A DNA stretch of 64,000 nt from Chrysaora quinquecirrha (Eukaryota > Cnidaria > Scyphozoa > Semaeostomeae > Pelagiidae): assembly GCA_014526335.1 (NCBI GenBank), contig JACTAT010000030.1, forward strand, positions 1,255,421-1,319,420, in the 5' to 3' direction. Positions within the stretch are counted from its first letter, which is position 1; the number at the start of each line of letters is the position of its first letter. Shown here piece by piece: positions 48,201-58,108 of the stretch. A program made the position numbers and the translations under genes. The notes beneath the pieces were generated by a model, which was not told the DNA's origin, ran no database searches, and saw nothing but the letters and a program-made list of their open reading frames with translations.

Positions 48201-51200
48201 CTGGATTTCCTCGCTACCAGCGATGGTGTCTTAATATTTTTTAAGATCACGTTTATGAAGTATGAAATGAAGATTGAATAAAGCTATGATACTGAAATGA
48301 GATTGATTGCTTTCATCTGGAAAGTTCTGATTTATTATTAATAGGAGGAATGATTTAGGATTAAGCCACAAAAGAAGTCTGCAAAACAATCAGAAGTTGG
48401 AGCATATGAATACCAAAAGAATACTACCCATCCATCCAAAAGTTCAAAATTTGGTTGATAGAATAAATCAAGATTATGATGCCTTGTGCAACACTTTTGT
48501 AGAGTTGGAATGTGTGAATGTCTGGCTAGTATTAATAGTAGACAATAAGAAAAGAGAGGCTGAATTTCAGTTGCTATTCTGAGTTTCTCGCTTCATGCAA
48601 TCTTCAGGTTATATCTGGATGTCTAGCGATACTTTGCTAGAGAATGATAATGATTATTTTTGTCACTTAATCTTATCCTGGCAACAGCTGTTGTGATTTT
48701 ATCACCTTAAAGGGAATCAACAAGTATAAAAGTAAGCCACCCATCCATCAAAATTGGATGGGAAAAGAATAGCTAAATTGCCTTTGGTGCTGGAATTCAA
48801 AATAGCTGCTTTGTCTCCATCCCTATGACCTTCTTTTATGTATGTCTGTTCCCTTTAATAATAGCAATTTTTTATTCCTATTTTAGTTCCTGGAGTAAGT
48901 GAGTTTGCATCACAATATGGAACAAGTGTGAGTATATTCAAATTTTATCTAACTGTCCTGAGTTCCACTTTTTTTAGTAAAAGAGTGCAATGATTAACTA
49001 CAAGTGCTCAACAGAGCAGAATGAAATCGATTTGCAGGAGTACACAGAATTGGTTCTTGGCAAGAAGTATTCTTGTGTTTAAGAATTCCTAACGTTATAT
49101 TGTGAAAAAGTGGTCATACTCCAGGATAAAAAATCAAGTTTTGCATAATAGCTGTTTAGCTTAGCATCTTGACATCTTGACATTTGAAGATGAGGGGCCT
49201 CAAGCTATGATTGCTTAGTGGTTTAGCAAGTGCCCCAACATGAGAGGGGCAACGTAATTGACGTCTGTGATAGGTGTGTTTTCTTATTTCCATCTGTTTC
49301 AGCCTATCCTGTCAAGAAGTGAAACTGCGGCCTCTTCTCTTGATTCAGCCCTTGATAAAGATGATCATGACATGCTACAAGGTGAAAAATTGTCTTTTAA
49401 ATTTCTTTTTTTAGCAACATTTTTAGGTGAGAGGTGAAATGGTATATTCAGTGCCAGTCAACAGGATCTCAGAAGTAGGTTAACTAATCGAGATCTTGAT
49501 TCTGGCTGTGATGCTACCGTAGCAGGGACTTGAACCCTTGACCTTGCTTTACTTCAGACATCATGAGCCAGCTGGATTAGGACACGACGCAACAGTACCT
49601 TCATTTATAGGCTTATGTGATCATTGTGATCATTATAGGATCATTTATAGATAAAAAGGCTCAACAGATAATTCTGCCCACGAATGCCAAGATATGATAG
49701 TCTATGGTTTGTTTATGTTCTTTACGAGCGAACTGCGGGTAAACAAAGCAATCTTCAGAAATATTGAAAGTTTTTCCGTCTTACGCTTGTCATATTCAAG
49801 CGTCAGTCATAGAGACCAAAACAGTTGTCAACGAGAGAGCAAATACCCAAATGCAGATCTGAATGCGCCGGCAAATATAGACTGGTATCAATTTTGAACT
49901 CTTGTCAGCTCATTTTGTCAGGTGACCAATATAAGCAAAACCTGCTTTGGCTCTGCAAATTATTTGGAACCAATATTCACTATAAATTGTTTGTGAATGT
50001 TTAAAAATGTTCTGCTTTTTACCGCAATTTTGTTGCTCTGTGCGGCTAAGAGACTGTTCTGGAGATGCTTCAATTTCTAAAGAGCAGATAAACATGTTGG
50101 AACGTAACAATTATAATGATAAATGAAGACGCTACTGATTTTTACCTTTTTCCTTGTTGACGTTTGACAGTTTCCTTATGAAGTCAGGTATTGCAATGAT
50201 GTTAATAATACACCTATTGTATGGCAGCATATGAAACTTTTCAATTTATAGGTTAATGCCAGTAATAAACCTCTATTGCTACTGTATATAATTCTTATCA
50301 AATTGTCTTTGAGTTGTACAGAACTTCAAAATTGCGATGAACAGCGGAATCATTTTCGGGCATACTTAAAAACTTTTTTCGTCTGACACTCCTCAGAGTA
50401 TGAACGTCAGAAACAGACCGAAACAATAGACTAAGGCGGAGTTTATACCCGGATGCGGCTCGAAATGCACCAATCAGAAAGAGCGAAAAGCTGAATTGAC
50501 ATTGTGTTTTAAACAGCAATCAGTTTATCAAATTGTTTATCAACATAACTTTTTGTTCTTCTGTAAATGATAGATTTATGTTACTATATTTTCAGAATTT
50601 GGAAGCCTTACAACGTCTCAGCTAATGGATAAGGTTAAAGCATTACAAAACCTTGCATATCAACTTGGTCTTGAAGAAGGTATGCACACGTTATTTATGC
50701 TAGTAATAGTTTCATTTGTGTAAAACTTCATTGTTAATGACTTTAACGCCCGGTATATGGCTGTATTTGTTGCATCGTAATATATTTTTGGCTCAGGAAT
50801 CTTACAGTATGTCTTAATATTTCCCAAGCATAGGCCATTTTGAAGAACAGCCTCACCCCCAATCCTCTTCAAGCATCTTTTGCCACGTGTAAAAATGTGC
50901 TGGTATGCAATTAACTGCTTTCGCGAAATCGAGAAATGTGGAGCAGGAGCTTAAAACTTGATTCCCAAGCAAGAAGCTAATTGCCAAGTTGAGCACTCGT
51001 ATACATGAGTCCTTTTTGTCTTCATTGACGTTTGACTGTCCTTTTTAACCTTAGCTTTAACTGTCCTGGCAAACCTTACTGAATGAGACCATTAATGTAC
51101 TGATCGATAAAGACAAGGAGCCAAAACGTGTCTTGATCTTTGAAAAACTCACAGAGATGACTTATCCACGACTTTTCCATTGTTCGTCTTGTTTTCAACG

Positions 51201-51641
51201 GTAGCAACTTTGCATAGTACTTAACAGAAGATTGTTAGTGTGAATGCGATCGGGAGCCTTTTTTGGGGGATTCCCCGAGCACAACCCTACTTGTTCACTT
51301 CCCATCAAATGCATACCCTCTTTTTTATAAGAACCAGAAATTACGGTCTGGCCGTAACTCTTCTCCTTTTGTACTCAACCTCAAAATGTTTTTATTTCGT
51401 TTTCGTTTTTCGAATTATTTTGTAAATTTTTGTCTTGTGTATTATTTTTAAGCCGCTCTAAGTGTCTAGCAAATTTTTGCTTCAATTTTCTTTCATAGTT
51501 GTGCTTATAGATAAGGAGTGTTACTGTATTGATTTGCGTTTGAAATAGGCTTTTTCATGCTTATTCTATTTTTCTACAGCTCGAGAGATGACCCGTGGAA
51601 AATTCCTGAATATTCTAGGAAGATCAGAGTTTCGCAGGTGA
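45266..51641 (+). CDS. LIN52: LIN52, DREAM/MuvB complex subunit
   Basis: Six coding exons: 45266-45389, 48107-48184, 48887-48927, 49303-49381, 50596-50679, 51580-51641 (TGA). All acceptors are AG, all donors GT, and phases agree throughout. The protein has a basic N-terminus, then LCSKEIL and RASPELWPE, IPGVSEFA, a short linker, and a strongly conserved C-terminus with SLTTSQLMDKV, LQNLAYQLGL and REMTRGKFLNIL. LIN52 is a core MuvB subunit that binds LIN9 through the C-terminal helices and recruits p107/p130 through an LxSxExL motif helped by phosphorylation of the nearby serine (Ser28 in human). Both elements are visible here (LCSKEIL and RASP). Nuclear cell-cycle gene repressor and activator adaptor. 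The N-terminal 40 residues are longer and more basic than in human. Exon 1 donor (GTTGGT) is weak but is the only one that keeps the frame. Confidence 0.93.
45465..46404. mobile_element. 0.94-kb inverted-repeat element in LIN52 intron 1
   Basis: Terminal inverted repeats of about 35 bp: TAGGTAAAGGGGTGTCGCCC with CTGAAATGGAACACC on the left, and the complement with a few changes on the right. The inside has two minus-strand frames (45517-45879 and 45849-46127) without recognised domains. Target duplication is unclear. Confidence 0.65.
46750..47138. mobile_element. 389-bp Tc1/mariner-like MITE in LIN52 intron 1
   Basis: Ends CACGTTTTTTTTTATAAGAA and TTCTTATAAAAATAAAAAAC plus GTG, inverted to each other and flanked by TA on both sides (46748-46749, 47139-47140). 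Inside are repeated CTAAAAGTTTCTTAA words. Similar single ends (CTTATAAAAAAGTGTA) occur near 30780 and 33175. Confidence 0.6.
49500..49590 (-). mobile_element. tRNA-derived SINE head in LIN52 intron 4
   Basis: On the minus strand, GGTTCAAGTCC at 49526-49536 fits a pol III B box and TGGCTCATGATG at about 49559-49570 loosely fits an A box, at tRNA-like spacing. Acceptor stems do not pair, so this is not a tRNA gene. Confidence 0.35.
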
Positions 51642-52481
51642 TTGGTTTAACAAGGAGTACAAACCTCAATTGTAGACATGGCAGGTGATGTCGCTGTTTG
51701 CTTTATGATAATTGTTGCAACGTCTTGTCCTCATCAGGCCATCAGGCTCCAGTGTGCATTTTGCCAAGGTAGCACGAACACTATTCTGTCCAGGGGTCTT
51801 TACAACATGGAAGCCTCTTTCGACCAACACTTTTATAATTAATAAGACTTCAAACCGTGACAGCCGTTTTGTTTGATCAAACTGAAAATTTTTGTAGAAC
51901 TAACATAGCTTTTAAGAGAACCTCGATCCAGAGAGAAGATGAGAAAGAATTGACGATACGTTAGATTAGAAATTTAATGTCGCTAAAATGATATAATAGA
52001 GGCTAGAGACTGCTAGCCCTCTACTTTCTAGGGAGACTACTTTAAAGGGCTAGAGACTGCTTTTATTCGTCTTTGTAACTGCGCAAGCGTAAGGAGGAAA
52101 TAGAGGAAAATACGAGGAAATCAAACATTCTATTGCTATACACAGTCGCTAATTCAATTTATACGAATGGTATCAAAGACATTCGTTTTATGAGAAAGCA
52201 TGGGTTTTAGCCATAATTGATGATCAAACTGAGAACAAACTAAGGCTGGTCACAGCAAAACCCTGAAAGAAAATTGAGCTGCATATGAAACTAAGACCAT
52301 TAAGCCGACCGATAAAGCGAACGGACAAAGAACTAAGCAGAAAAAGTTATATTCTTCACCGTATCAAATCTGAACCTCAGCCTTCTGTTACTGAGAAATT
52401 CTACCCTCTAATGAACTGAAGAACATTTTAGCCTCAAAATAGACAAAATTTTAAGAACAACCTGCCTTGGTTGAAAGTTAC
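51642..52481. other. 3' side of LIN52
   Basis: Would hold the LIN52 3' untranslated region. No gene was recognised. GGGCTAGAGACTGCT-like words are duplicated around 52000-52055. Confidence 0.4.
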
Positions 52482-52790
52482 TCGTATACTCTTAGAAATA
52501 AATGTTTTTGAAAGTTTTTTGGAGGGCAGGAAGGTTTTTCAAACTTAAAGGTTCTTGTATACTCTTAGAAATAAATGTTTTTGAAAGTTTTTTGGAGGGC
52601 AGGAAGGTTTTTCAAACTTAAAGGTTCTTGTATACTCTTAGAAATAAATGTTTTTGAAAGTTTTTTGGAGGGCAGGAAGGTTTTTCAAACTTAAAGGTTC
52701 TTGTATACTCTTAGAAATAAATGTTTTTGAAAGTTTTTTGGAGGGCAGGAAGGTTTTTCAAACTTAAAGGTTCTTGTATTAACGTGCTAC
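52482..52790. repeat. 73-bp tandem repeat, four copies
   Basis: Units begin at 52482, 52555, 52628 and 52701, with a partial fifth at 52774. Each contains GTATACTCTTAGAAATAAATG and TTTTTTGGAGGGCAGG. Copies 2-4 are essentially identical, so the expansion is recent. Each unit contains an AATAAA hexamer. Diverged relatives continue to about 52930. Confidence 0.95.
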
Positions 52791-52930
52791 CTTTGAAGGT
52801 CGTTGAAAGAGAAAAAGGTTCTTAAGCAGCAAATGGGTTTTTCGTATCAACGTTTAAGAGGAAGAACCTATGTAGGTTTGGTGCCAAAAGCTTAAGATTC
52901 TTTCAAAAACATTGAACAGGTTTTTCCTGT

Positions 52931-53459
52931 TAATTTTAGCGTTCGACTCGTTGATTTTTGCTCTAAAGGTAAGTATTCTTCTTGTCAGATCTATATAAAG
53001 GAGTTCCTCCATATTGATGCTATAAAATTTCTCACCTTCGAAGTTTGGTTCTTATGTTTTTGCCTTGAGCAGATGAACACAAGACGCCATTGGACTTTCC
53101 GTTCTACTTTTCCTGCCAAGTCCTCTGCGTCAAACCTATGAAAACTATCCACTAATCGCTTCGCCTACCGCGCTTCGCTCTCCTGATGCTTGCTAAGCTC
53201 GATGCTGGTGATGAAGTCTGTAAGTTTCAAAGTTCGTCAGGCAGCAGCAGATGTAGGGGATAACAGCGCAGCATATGATGAAGATGTTTTTCAGCCACTC
53301 TAAAAACATTTATTTGGATAGCATTAATAGATAAAAATAAAGAAATCTTAGTACTTTGATGATAATGCTTGCTAGTCAAAATGAGGAGACATGGGGGTCG
53401 AGGACAAACATCATTACCCATTTCCAATTATTCAGGTGCCAGGCAAGTGTGACTGCATC
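52931..53459. other. Stretch without recognised gene
   Basis: No gene or repeat was recognised between the 73-bp and the 20-bp tandem arrays. Confidence 0.3.
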
Positions 53460-53935
53460 AAGACCGAACTTTGGTAAAGAAGACCGAAATTCGTCGAGGA
53501 AGACCGAACTTTGGTGAACAAGTATTAACTTTGACGAACAAGACCAAACTAACAAGACCGAAATTTGTTGAGCAAGACCGAAGTTTAGTGAATAAGACCT
53601 TACTTTGACAAACAAAACCAAACTTTTGTAAACAAGACCGAAGTTCGTTGAGAAAGACACCCAAATTTGTTGACCAATACCGAATTTTGGTGACCAAGAT
53701 CTAACTTTGACGAATAAGACCAAACTTGAGTGAACAAGACCGTAATTTGTTGAGCAAGATCGAATGTTGGTGAGCAAGACCGAAGTTTCGTGAATAAGGC
53801 CTAACTTTGACTTACAAGACCAAACTTTCGTGAACAAGACCGAAACTTGATGTGCAAGACCGAAGTTTGGTGAACAAGACCGAAGTTTTGTCAATAAGAC
53901 CTAACTTTGAAGAACAAGACCGAACTTTAGTGGAG
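53460..53935. repeat. 20-bp minisatellite with higher-order period
   Basis: About 24 copies of a 20-bp unit close to GACCGAAGTTTGGTGAACAA. Variants recur in a fixed order (GACCGAAG, GACCTAAC, GACCAAAC, GACCGAAA, GACCGAAG), giving a five-unit, about 100-bp higher-order repeat. Minus-strand frames across it (53376-53894) are repeat artefacts. Confidence 0.9.
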
Positions 53936-54655
53936 GAGTGCTTTCAGAACTTCGTTTTCATCATAAAGTCAATCAGCTTGTTTTGTTTTGATCAGTTTTC
54001 TTTCAGGGAGGACTTCAGGCTTGGGGGCAACTTAAGGAAATTAGGTGGCCAGCGATGACGCCTAGAGGGGTATTTTGCTGAGGGGTAATATGTTCAAAGA
54101 GGCCCTAAGATGTAAGACGAGCAAAATAGCGGTATTTCGTTGGTCTATACAACACACTCCAAGCAAACGTTATAAAAGGTCAAAAGGACCACAGAAAGCT
54201 AAACCTTACCCACATTATTGTCACACTTACTTTTTCTTGCGAAAGGCCAAAAACTTGGCCAAATCTGTCGAAATCTTACATTAAAGACTAACTGTCTCTC
54301 CCCCCCCCCCCCCCCCCTCTCTTCCTCTGTCACTATTGCATGACACTCTCTAAAATAAATGACTTGATAGATGCAAAACTGGGAGCTTAGCTCCTCAGCA
54401 TAATAGCCCTTCTATTCATTCCCAATTGAGGAAGAATGAGTAGAAGCACATTGATCTGGATCATACAGCACTAGTGAAGATAAAGGTTTATGTGATGTGA
54501 ATATGATTAAATATTTTACAAAGTATACAATGTTAAACTATACATGACGGTCTGATGATGGTCAGATCAAATGTTTGTTAAGTATAAACATATAACCAAT
54601 AAGATATTTCCCCAAAGACAAAATGTATCTTTTATGCAACTGTGTTCTGATTGTG
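53936..54655. other. 3' side of Gremlin-like gene
   Basis: Contains a cytosine run of about 18 (54300-54317) and otherwise plain AT-rich sequence that would hold the 3' untranslated region of the minus-strand gene. No other gene was recognised. Confidence 0.4.
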
Positions 54656-55435
54656 TTAATTGGAGCATTCAATAACAGATTGACACATGCATTCTTCTAT
54701 CATTTGAACTTGCTTCACCTTATAGCCTCTTTTGCGTTCTGGACATTCAAGCATAATCATTATGATGTTGTGCTTGGATGGAAAGCAGCTTGAACATGAC
54801 TGAAAATCGGCCTTCTGCGATGGAACAAAAAATGAGTTGCATCTTCCCGTGCAATATTTGCTTTCAATGACAAGAGGCTTGCACCCTTTACTCGTGATTG
54901 TTCGATTGTATTTTTCTGCTCGACAGGTTTCGGACCTGAGATCTCCGATCGCCATTAACCATGTTGGTTTAGACTTTTGTATTTTCAAAGGAAATTCGCC
55001 TGCAGCCAGCATACCAGGAATCGCAAAACTTGTTTTCTTTGGGTTTTCGATTACATTTGAAGGTTTGGGTTTAGGCAATCCCGATTCCAGAAGGCTTTTC
55101 TCTAGGCTAATTGGCTTTAGGACGAGTTTAGGGAGCTTGAACTGCGGTATCAGTCTACCAAGCTTTGCAGCACCATTGATCGTCGATAGAGGCTTTGGCT
55201 TTCTATATTTCAAACCTGGTAGCAACTTCGGTCTTAGAACTGCTTTCTGCAACAAAGATTTAACATTATGATGATAAAGCGGCGGATAAGCGACTGGCTG
55301 ACTTTCGTCTTCTTCATCTGGTGTTTCAATGGATGTACCAGGCTTTTGAAATTCACCAAGCTGCAATTTTCGGTTCCAGTTAAAACAGTTGGCAGTAACT
55401 ATCAATGCCAGGAATAGTGCAGTAAAAGCCGACAT
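54656..55435 (-). CDS. Gremlin/DAN-family secreted cystine-knot BMP antagonist
   Basis: Single coding exon of 259 residues. The ATG at 55435 is chosen because it begins a clear signal peptide (MSAFTALFLALIVTANC); upstream in-frame codons would place that segment inside the protein. A Pro/Lys-rich middle region (LPKLVLKP, LPKPKPSN) precedes a C-terminal DAN domain of about 90 residues: TITSKGCKPLVIESKYC, GRCNSFFVP, FQSCSSCFP, MLECPERKRGYK and EECMCQS. The cysteine pattern, including C-x-G-x-C-N-S-F and the final C-x-C, is that of Gremlin, DAN and Cerberus proteins, which bind and block BMP ligands outside the cell. The CNSF(F/Y)(V/I)P block is closest to Gremlin. It is longer than vertebrate Gremlin (about 184 residues) because of the middle region. 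Confidence 0.88.
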   Translation of the reverse strand: MSAFTALFLALIVTANCFNWNRKLQLGEFQKPGTSIETPDEEDESQPVAYPPLYHHNVKSLLQKAVLRPKLLPGLKYRKPKPLSTINGAAKLGRLIPQFKLPKLVLKPISLEKSLLESGLPKPKPSNVIENPKKTSFAIPGMLAAGEFPLKIQKSKPTWLMAIGDLRSETCRAEKYNRTITSKGCKPLVIESKYCTGRCNSFFVPSQKADFQSCSSCFPSKHNIIMIMLECPERKRGYKVKQVQMIEECMCQSVIECSN

Positions 55436-55656
55436 CGTATGTCTTCTTATGGTAACAGGATTGTTCTGAAAAGAATGAGAAGTTTTCATCAGACTTACTG
55501 AACTTGTACTCAAACTTGCTAATAGCGCTATTTAAAGAATCAAAAATAGATTGATTTTGCCATTTCACCTAGCAAATTATATTTAAACACGAAAGTGTAA
55601 ATGCACCAAAAATCTACTTGCTTTCTGTAAGCAAGTATCAAGCATCACAACAGCTC

Positions 55657-55664
55657 TATAAAAG
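55657..55664 (+). promoter_or_regulatory. TATA box 28 bp before the Ty3 insertion
   Basis: TATAAAAG on the plus strand. The Ty3/gypsy LTR begins at 55692, about where transcription from this box would start. No plus-strand host gene was recognised on either side, so the box may be chance. Confidence 0.3.
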
Positions 55665-55691
55665 CATCTGCCCCCGGGAGCATATTTTGCA

Positions 55692-55910
55692 TGTGTGGAG
55701 GTCAATCGTATGAACTGTTCAATTGACCCCCCGCGAGGATTTGCACGTGGCGAAGAACTTGATTTTTGATGTGATGATTTTTGTGTATGCGAATTTGAAT
55801 CTAATGCTTATGAAAGAGAAAAATCGAAACATATTCTTTCTAATCGTATTTCTTTCTATCATTATCATTATTAACTATTAGGACTAACCCGTCCCGGGTC
55901 AGGCCCTACA
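55692..55910 (+). repeat. Ty3/gypsy 5' LTR
   Basis: Starts TGTGTGGAGGTC, ends GGCCCTACA, 219 bp. Differs from the 3' LTR by lacking 5 bases (AAATG) near the end; otherwise it looks identical. Confidence 0.9.
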
Positions 55911-55990
55911 AATTGGCACCTCCGACGAATGTTTTGACGCAGTTCTGATCTGATGAGATTACTGGCCTAGTCACCTTTGAGAACCAGAAG

Positions 55991-57382
55991 ATGGCCGACG
56001 AACAACTTGAGTGTGAAGTTTTTGCTGGATTGTACAGTGCAAACTTGTCTGTTTTGCTGGCAGTTGGGGCCTATTTCAACATGGAGTGCGGGGAGAAATC
56101 ACGAAAGCAGCTCATCAAGGAAATAGAAGCCAAATTGGAAGCAATAAACAGCGAGGATGGAACAGCAACAGCTTTCAGAGTAGTACAAGCCATCTTAGTG
56201 GACCTGCCTGCCCTTGAAGTCGACGAAGAGCCATCAGAAAGTGTACCGAATCCAGGTAATCGACCAGAGGAACCAAATCAAACTGTAAGTGATCTTATGT
56301 CTAATAAAATTCAGTTGGAGAAAAGACTTTGGAAATCAATCAGGCTCTGGGCACCTCTTCTATTTCTCCTCCCCCAAGCACAAGCACCTCAGCTAGGGGG
56401 GACAAATACCTGCTCAAGATGGTTTAGTGAGGCTTGATGTGAAAAACAGTCTTTTGAGACGTGAACTGAAGATTTCTGGTACCATTGGGAACATGGGAGA
56501 AACAAACAAATTAAGTTTCATTTCTCTTGCCCACCAAATTGAGGCAGCATTAGCTAAGGGGTACACTGAGTCAGAGGTCAGAGATGCAGTAATTAAAGCT
56601 ATAAGCCCTGGTATGAGCCTCAGAAATTTCTTGGAATGTACTCCTGACATACCCTTAGCAAAAGTCAGGAAAATTTTGCGCTCACACTACCAAGAAAAGT
56701 CAAGCACTGATTTGTACAGGGAATTATCATCGCTAAGCCAGAAACTAAATGAAGATCCACGCTCATTCCTTCTCCGAGCTTTAGAATTAAGACAGCGTGT
56801 TATTTTTACAAGTAAAGAAGCAGATTCAGGCATCAAATATGATGCATCCATGATCAAAAGTCTTTTCTAAATTCTGTTGAGACCGGTTTGAGGAATGAGA
56901 CAGTCAGAGCTAAGTTTAGGCCATTTCTGTTTAAACCAAATATTCCTGATGAAGATCTTTTGGCAAACATGAATGTTATTTGTTCAGAGGAAAAAGAGCG
57001 TGAATTAAAATTTGGTAAAAAAACTGTTCAATCAATCATTGTGTCTAGAGATGGGAATAGTGAGTTAGCACAAGCTAGTCAGCATGATACCACCTTTATA
57101 GCCACTTTGAATGCTGTTCAGGCTGGCCTAAAAGATTTGAAAAGTTCATTTGAGCAGTTTAAACAACAGGTTTCTAGTCCAGCTCAACCTCAACCTGCAA
57201 AAATAACTGATACCCAAAAGAATGTGAAAGCTTGCCCTAATTGCACACAGAATGGTTCTTCTGAACCATGTCAACACTGTTTTATATGTGGGGACCCATC
57301 CCATATTGCCAGAGGCTGTTTGAAAAGAAGAAAAGCCCAAAAAAACGAGAGACAGCTGCAGTTGAACAGGGACAAGCTGTAG
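55991..57382 (+). pseudogene. Ty3/gypsy gag with zinc knuckle, frameshifted
   Basis: Three successive frames, 55991-56437, 56427-56870 and 56888-57382, make up gag. The first has an N-terminal region starting MADEQLECEVF. The second has a capsid-like helical part (SPGMSLRNFLE, LNEDPRSFLLRALELRQ). The third ends in a CCHC zinc knuckle, CFICGDPSHIARGC, followed by a basic tail. Frame changes near 56340-56440 and 56870-56890 break the protein. Confidence 0.8.
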
Positions 57383-57402
57383 CTGAAAAAACATTGATTC
57401 CC

Positions 57403-57930
57403 TGACTTGTCTTTTTGTTTATGTAAGAAACCCACTAAAACTGAGTTAAAATTTGTAGTGGTTGTCATGTTTCAAGGTATTGCAGCAAAAACTGTCAACA
57501 AAAACATTGGCCTGATCATAAAATCATTTGTACAGCTATTCAACAACTTTCTGCTCAACAAAATTGCAATATCAATGAGCCAAACTTCTTTACAACAAAG
57601 CTAAGTCCTAAACAGTCCCAGAAAATTGCAAAACTGATTGGTAAAAAGTGCACAATTAACTGTTGTTTTGATGGCAAACCAACCAAAGCTTTGTTTGATA
57701 CAGGAGCTCAAGTTTCATTGATTTCTAAGAACACTCTGACTCAACTTTTACCTGATAAGAAAGTTAAAAACATTTCAAGCTTGCTTGAAACTGAATCTCT
57801 TAACTTGACAGTTGCCAATGGTGATCATTTGCCTTTTGATGGTTATGTAGAAGTTACCTTCTCATTAGGAACTCAGAATGCTCAGAATTCTGATATGTTA
57901 GTTCAATTTTGGTTACAAGTCATAACTTAG
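57403..57930 (+). pseudogene. MYND-type finger fused to retroviral-type protease
   Basis: In one open frame from 57445 to the stop at 57930: CSGCHVSRYCSKNCQQKHW, then HKIIC, which is the second to last zinc ligands of a MYND finger (C-x2-C-x4-Y-C-x3-C-x7-H-x3-C, with the characteristic Trp). The first Cys pair region (CKKPTKTE) lies just upstream in a neighbouring frame. After about 60 residues comes the aspartic protease loop FDTGAQVSLIS. MYND fingers normally mediate protein contacts with proline-rich partners. Finding one between gag and protease is unusual to my knowledge. Confidence 0.65.
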
Positions 57931-58108
57931 AGTGTCCAATAATTGGTTATAATGTGATAGAGGAACTTCTCCTGGCCAATGAGTCTGGGCAAGTTGATAC
58001 AATTGCCTTGTTAGCCCACACATTCAATGATGCAGCATCAGAAACAATTCAAAATTTTGTTAACTTGGTACAAGAGGGTCACAATCAGGTTTCTACAACA
58101 GTCAAAAC

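Noticed and set aside
49500..49590. tRNA gene on the minus strand
   Set aside because: B-box is good but the acceptor stem does not pair, so only a SINE relic is supported.
53376..53894. 172-codon minus-strand frame
   Set aside because: It spans the 20-bp minisatellite and its periodic sequence is a by-product of three 20-bp units making 60 bp.
55436..55513. 26-residue N-terminal extension of the Gremlin-like protein
   Set aside because: It would bury the signal peptide, and its first codon is not ATG.
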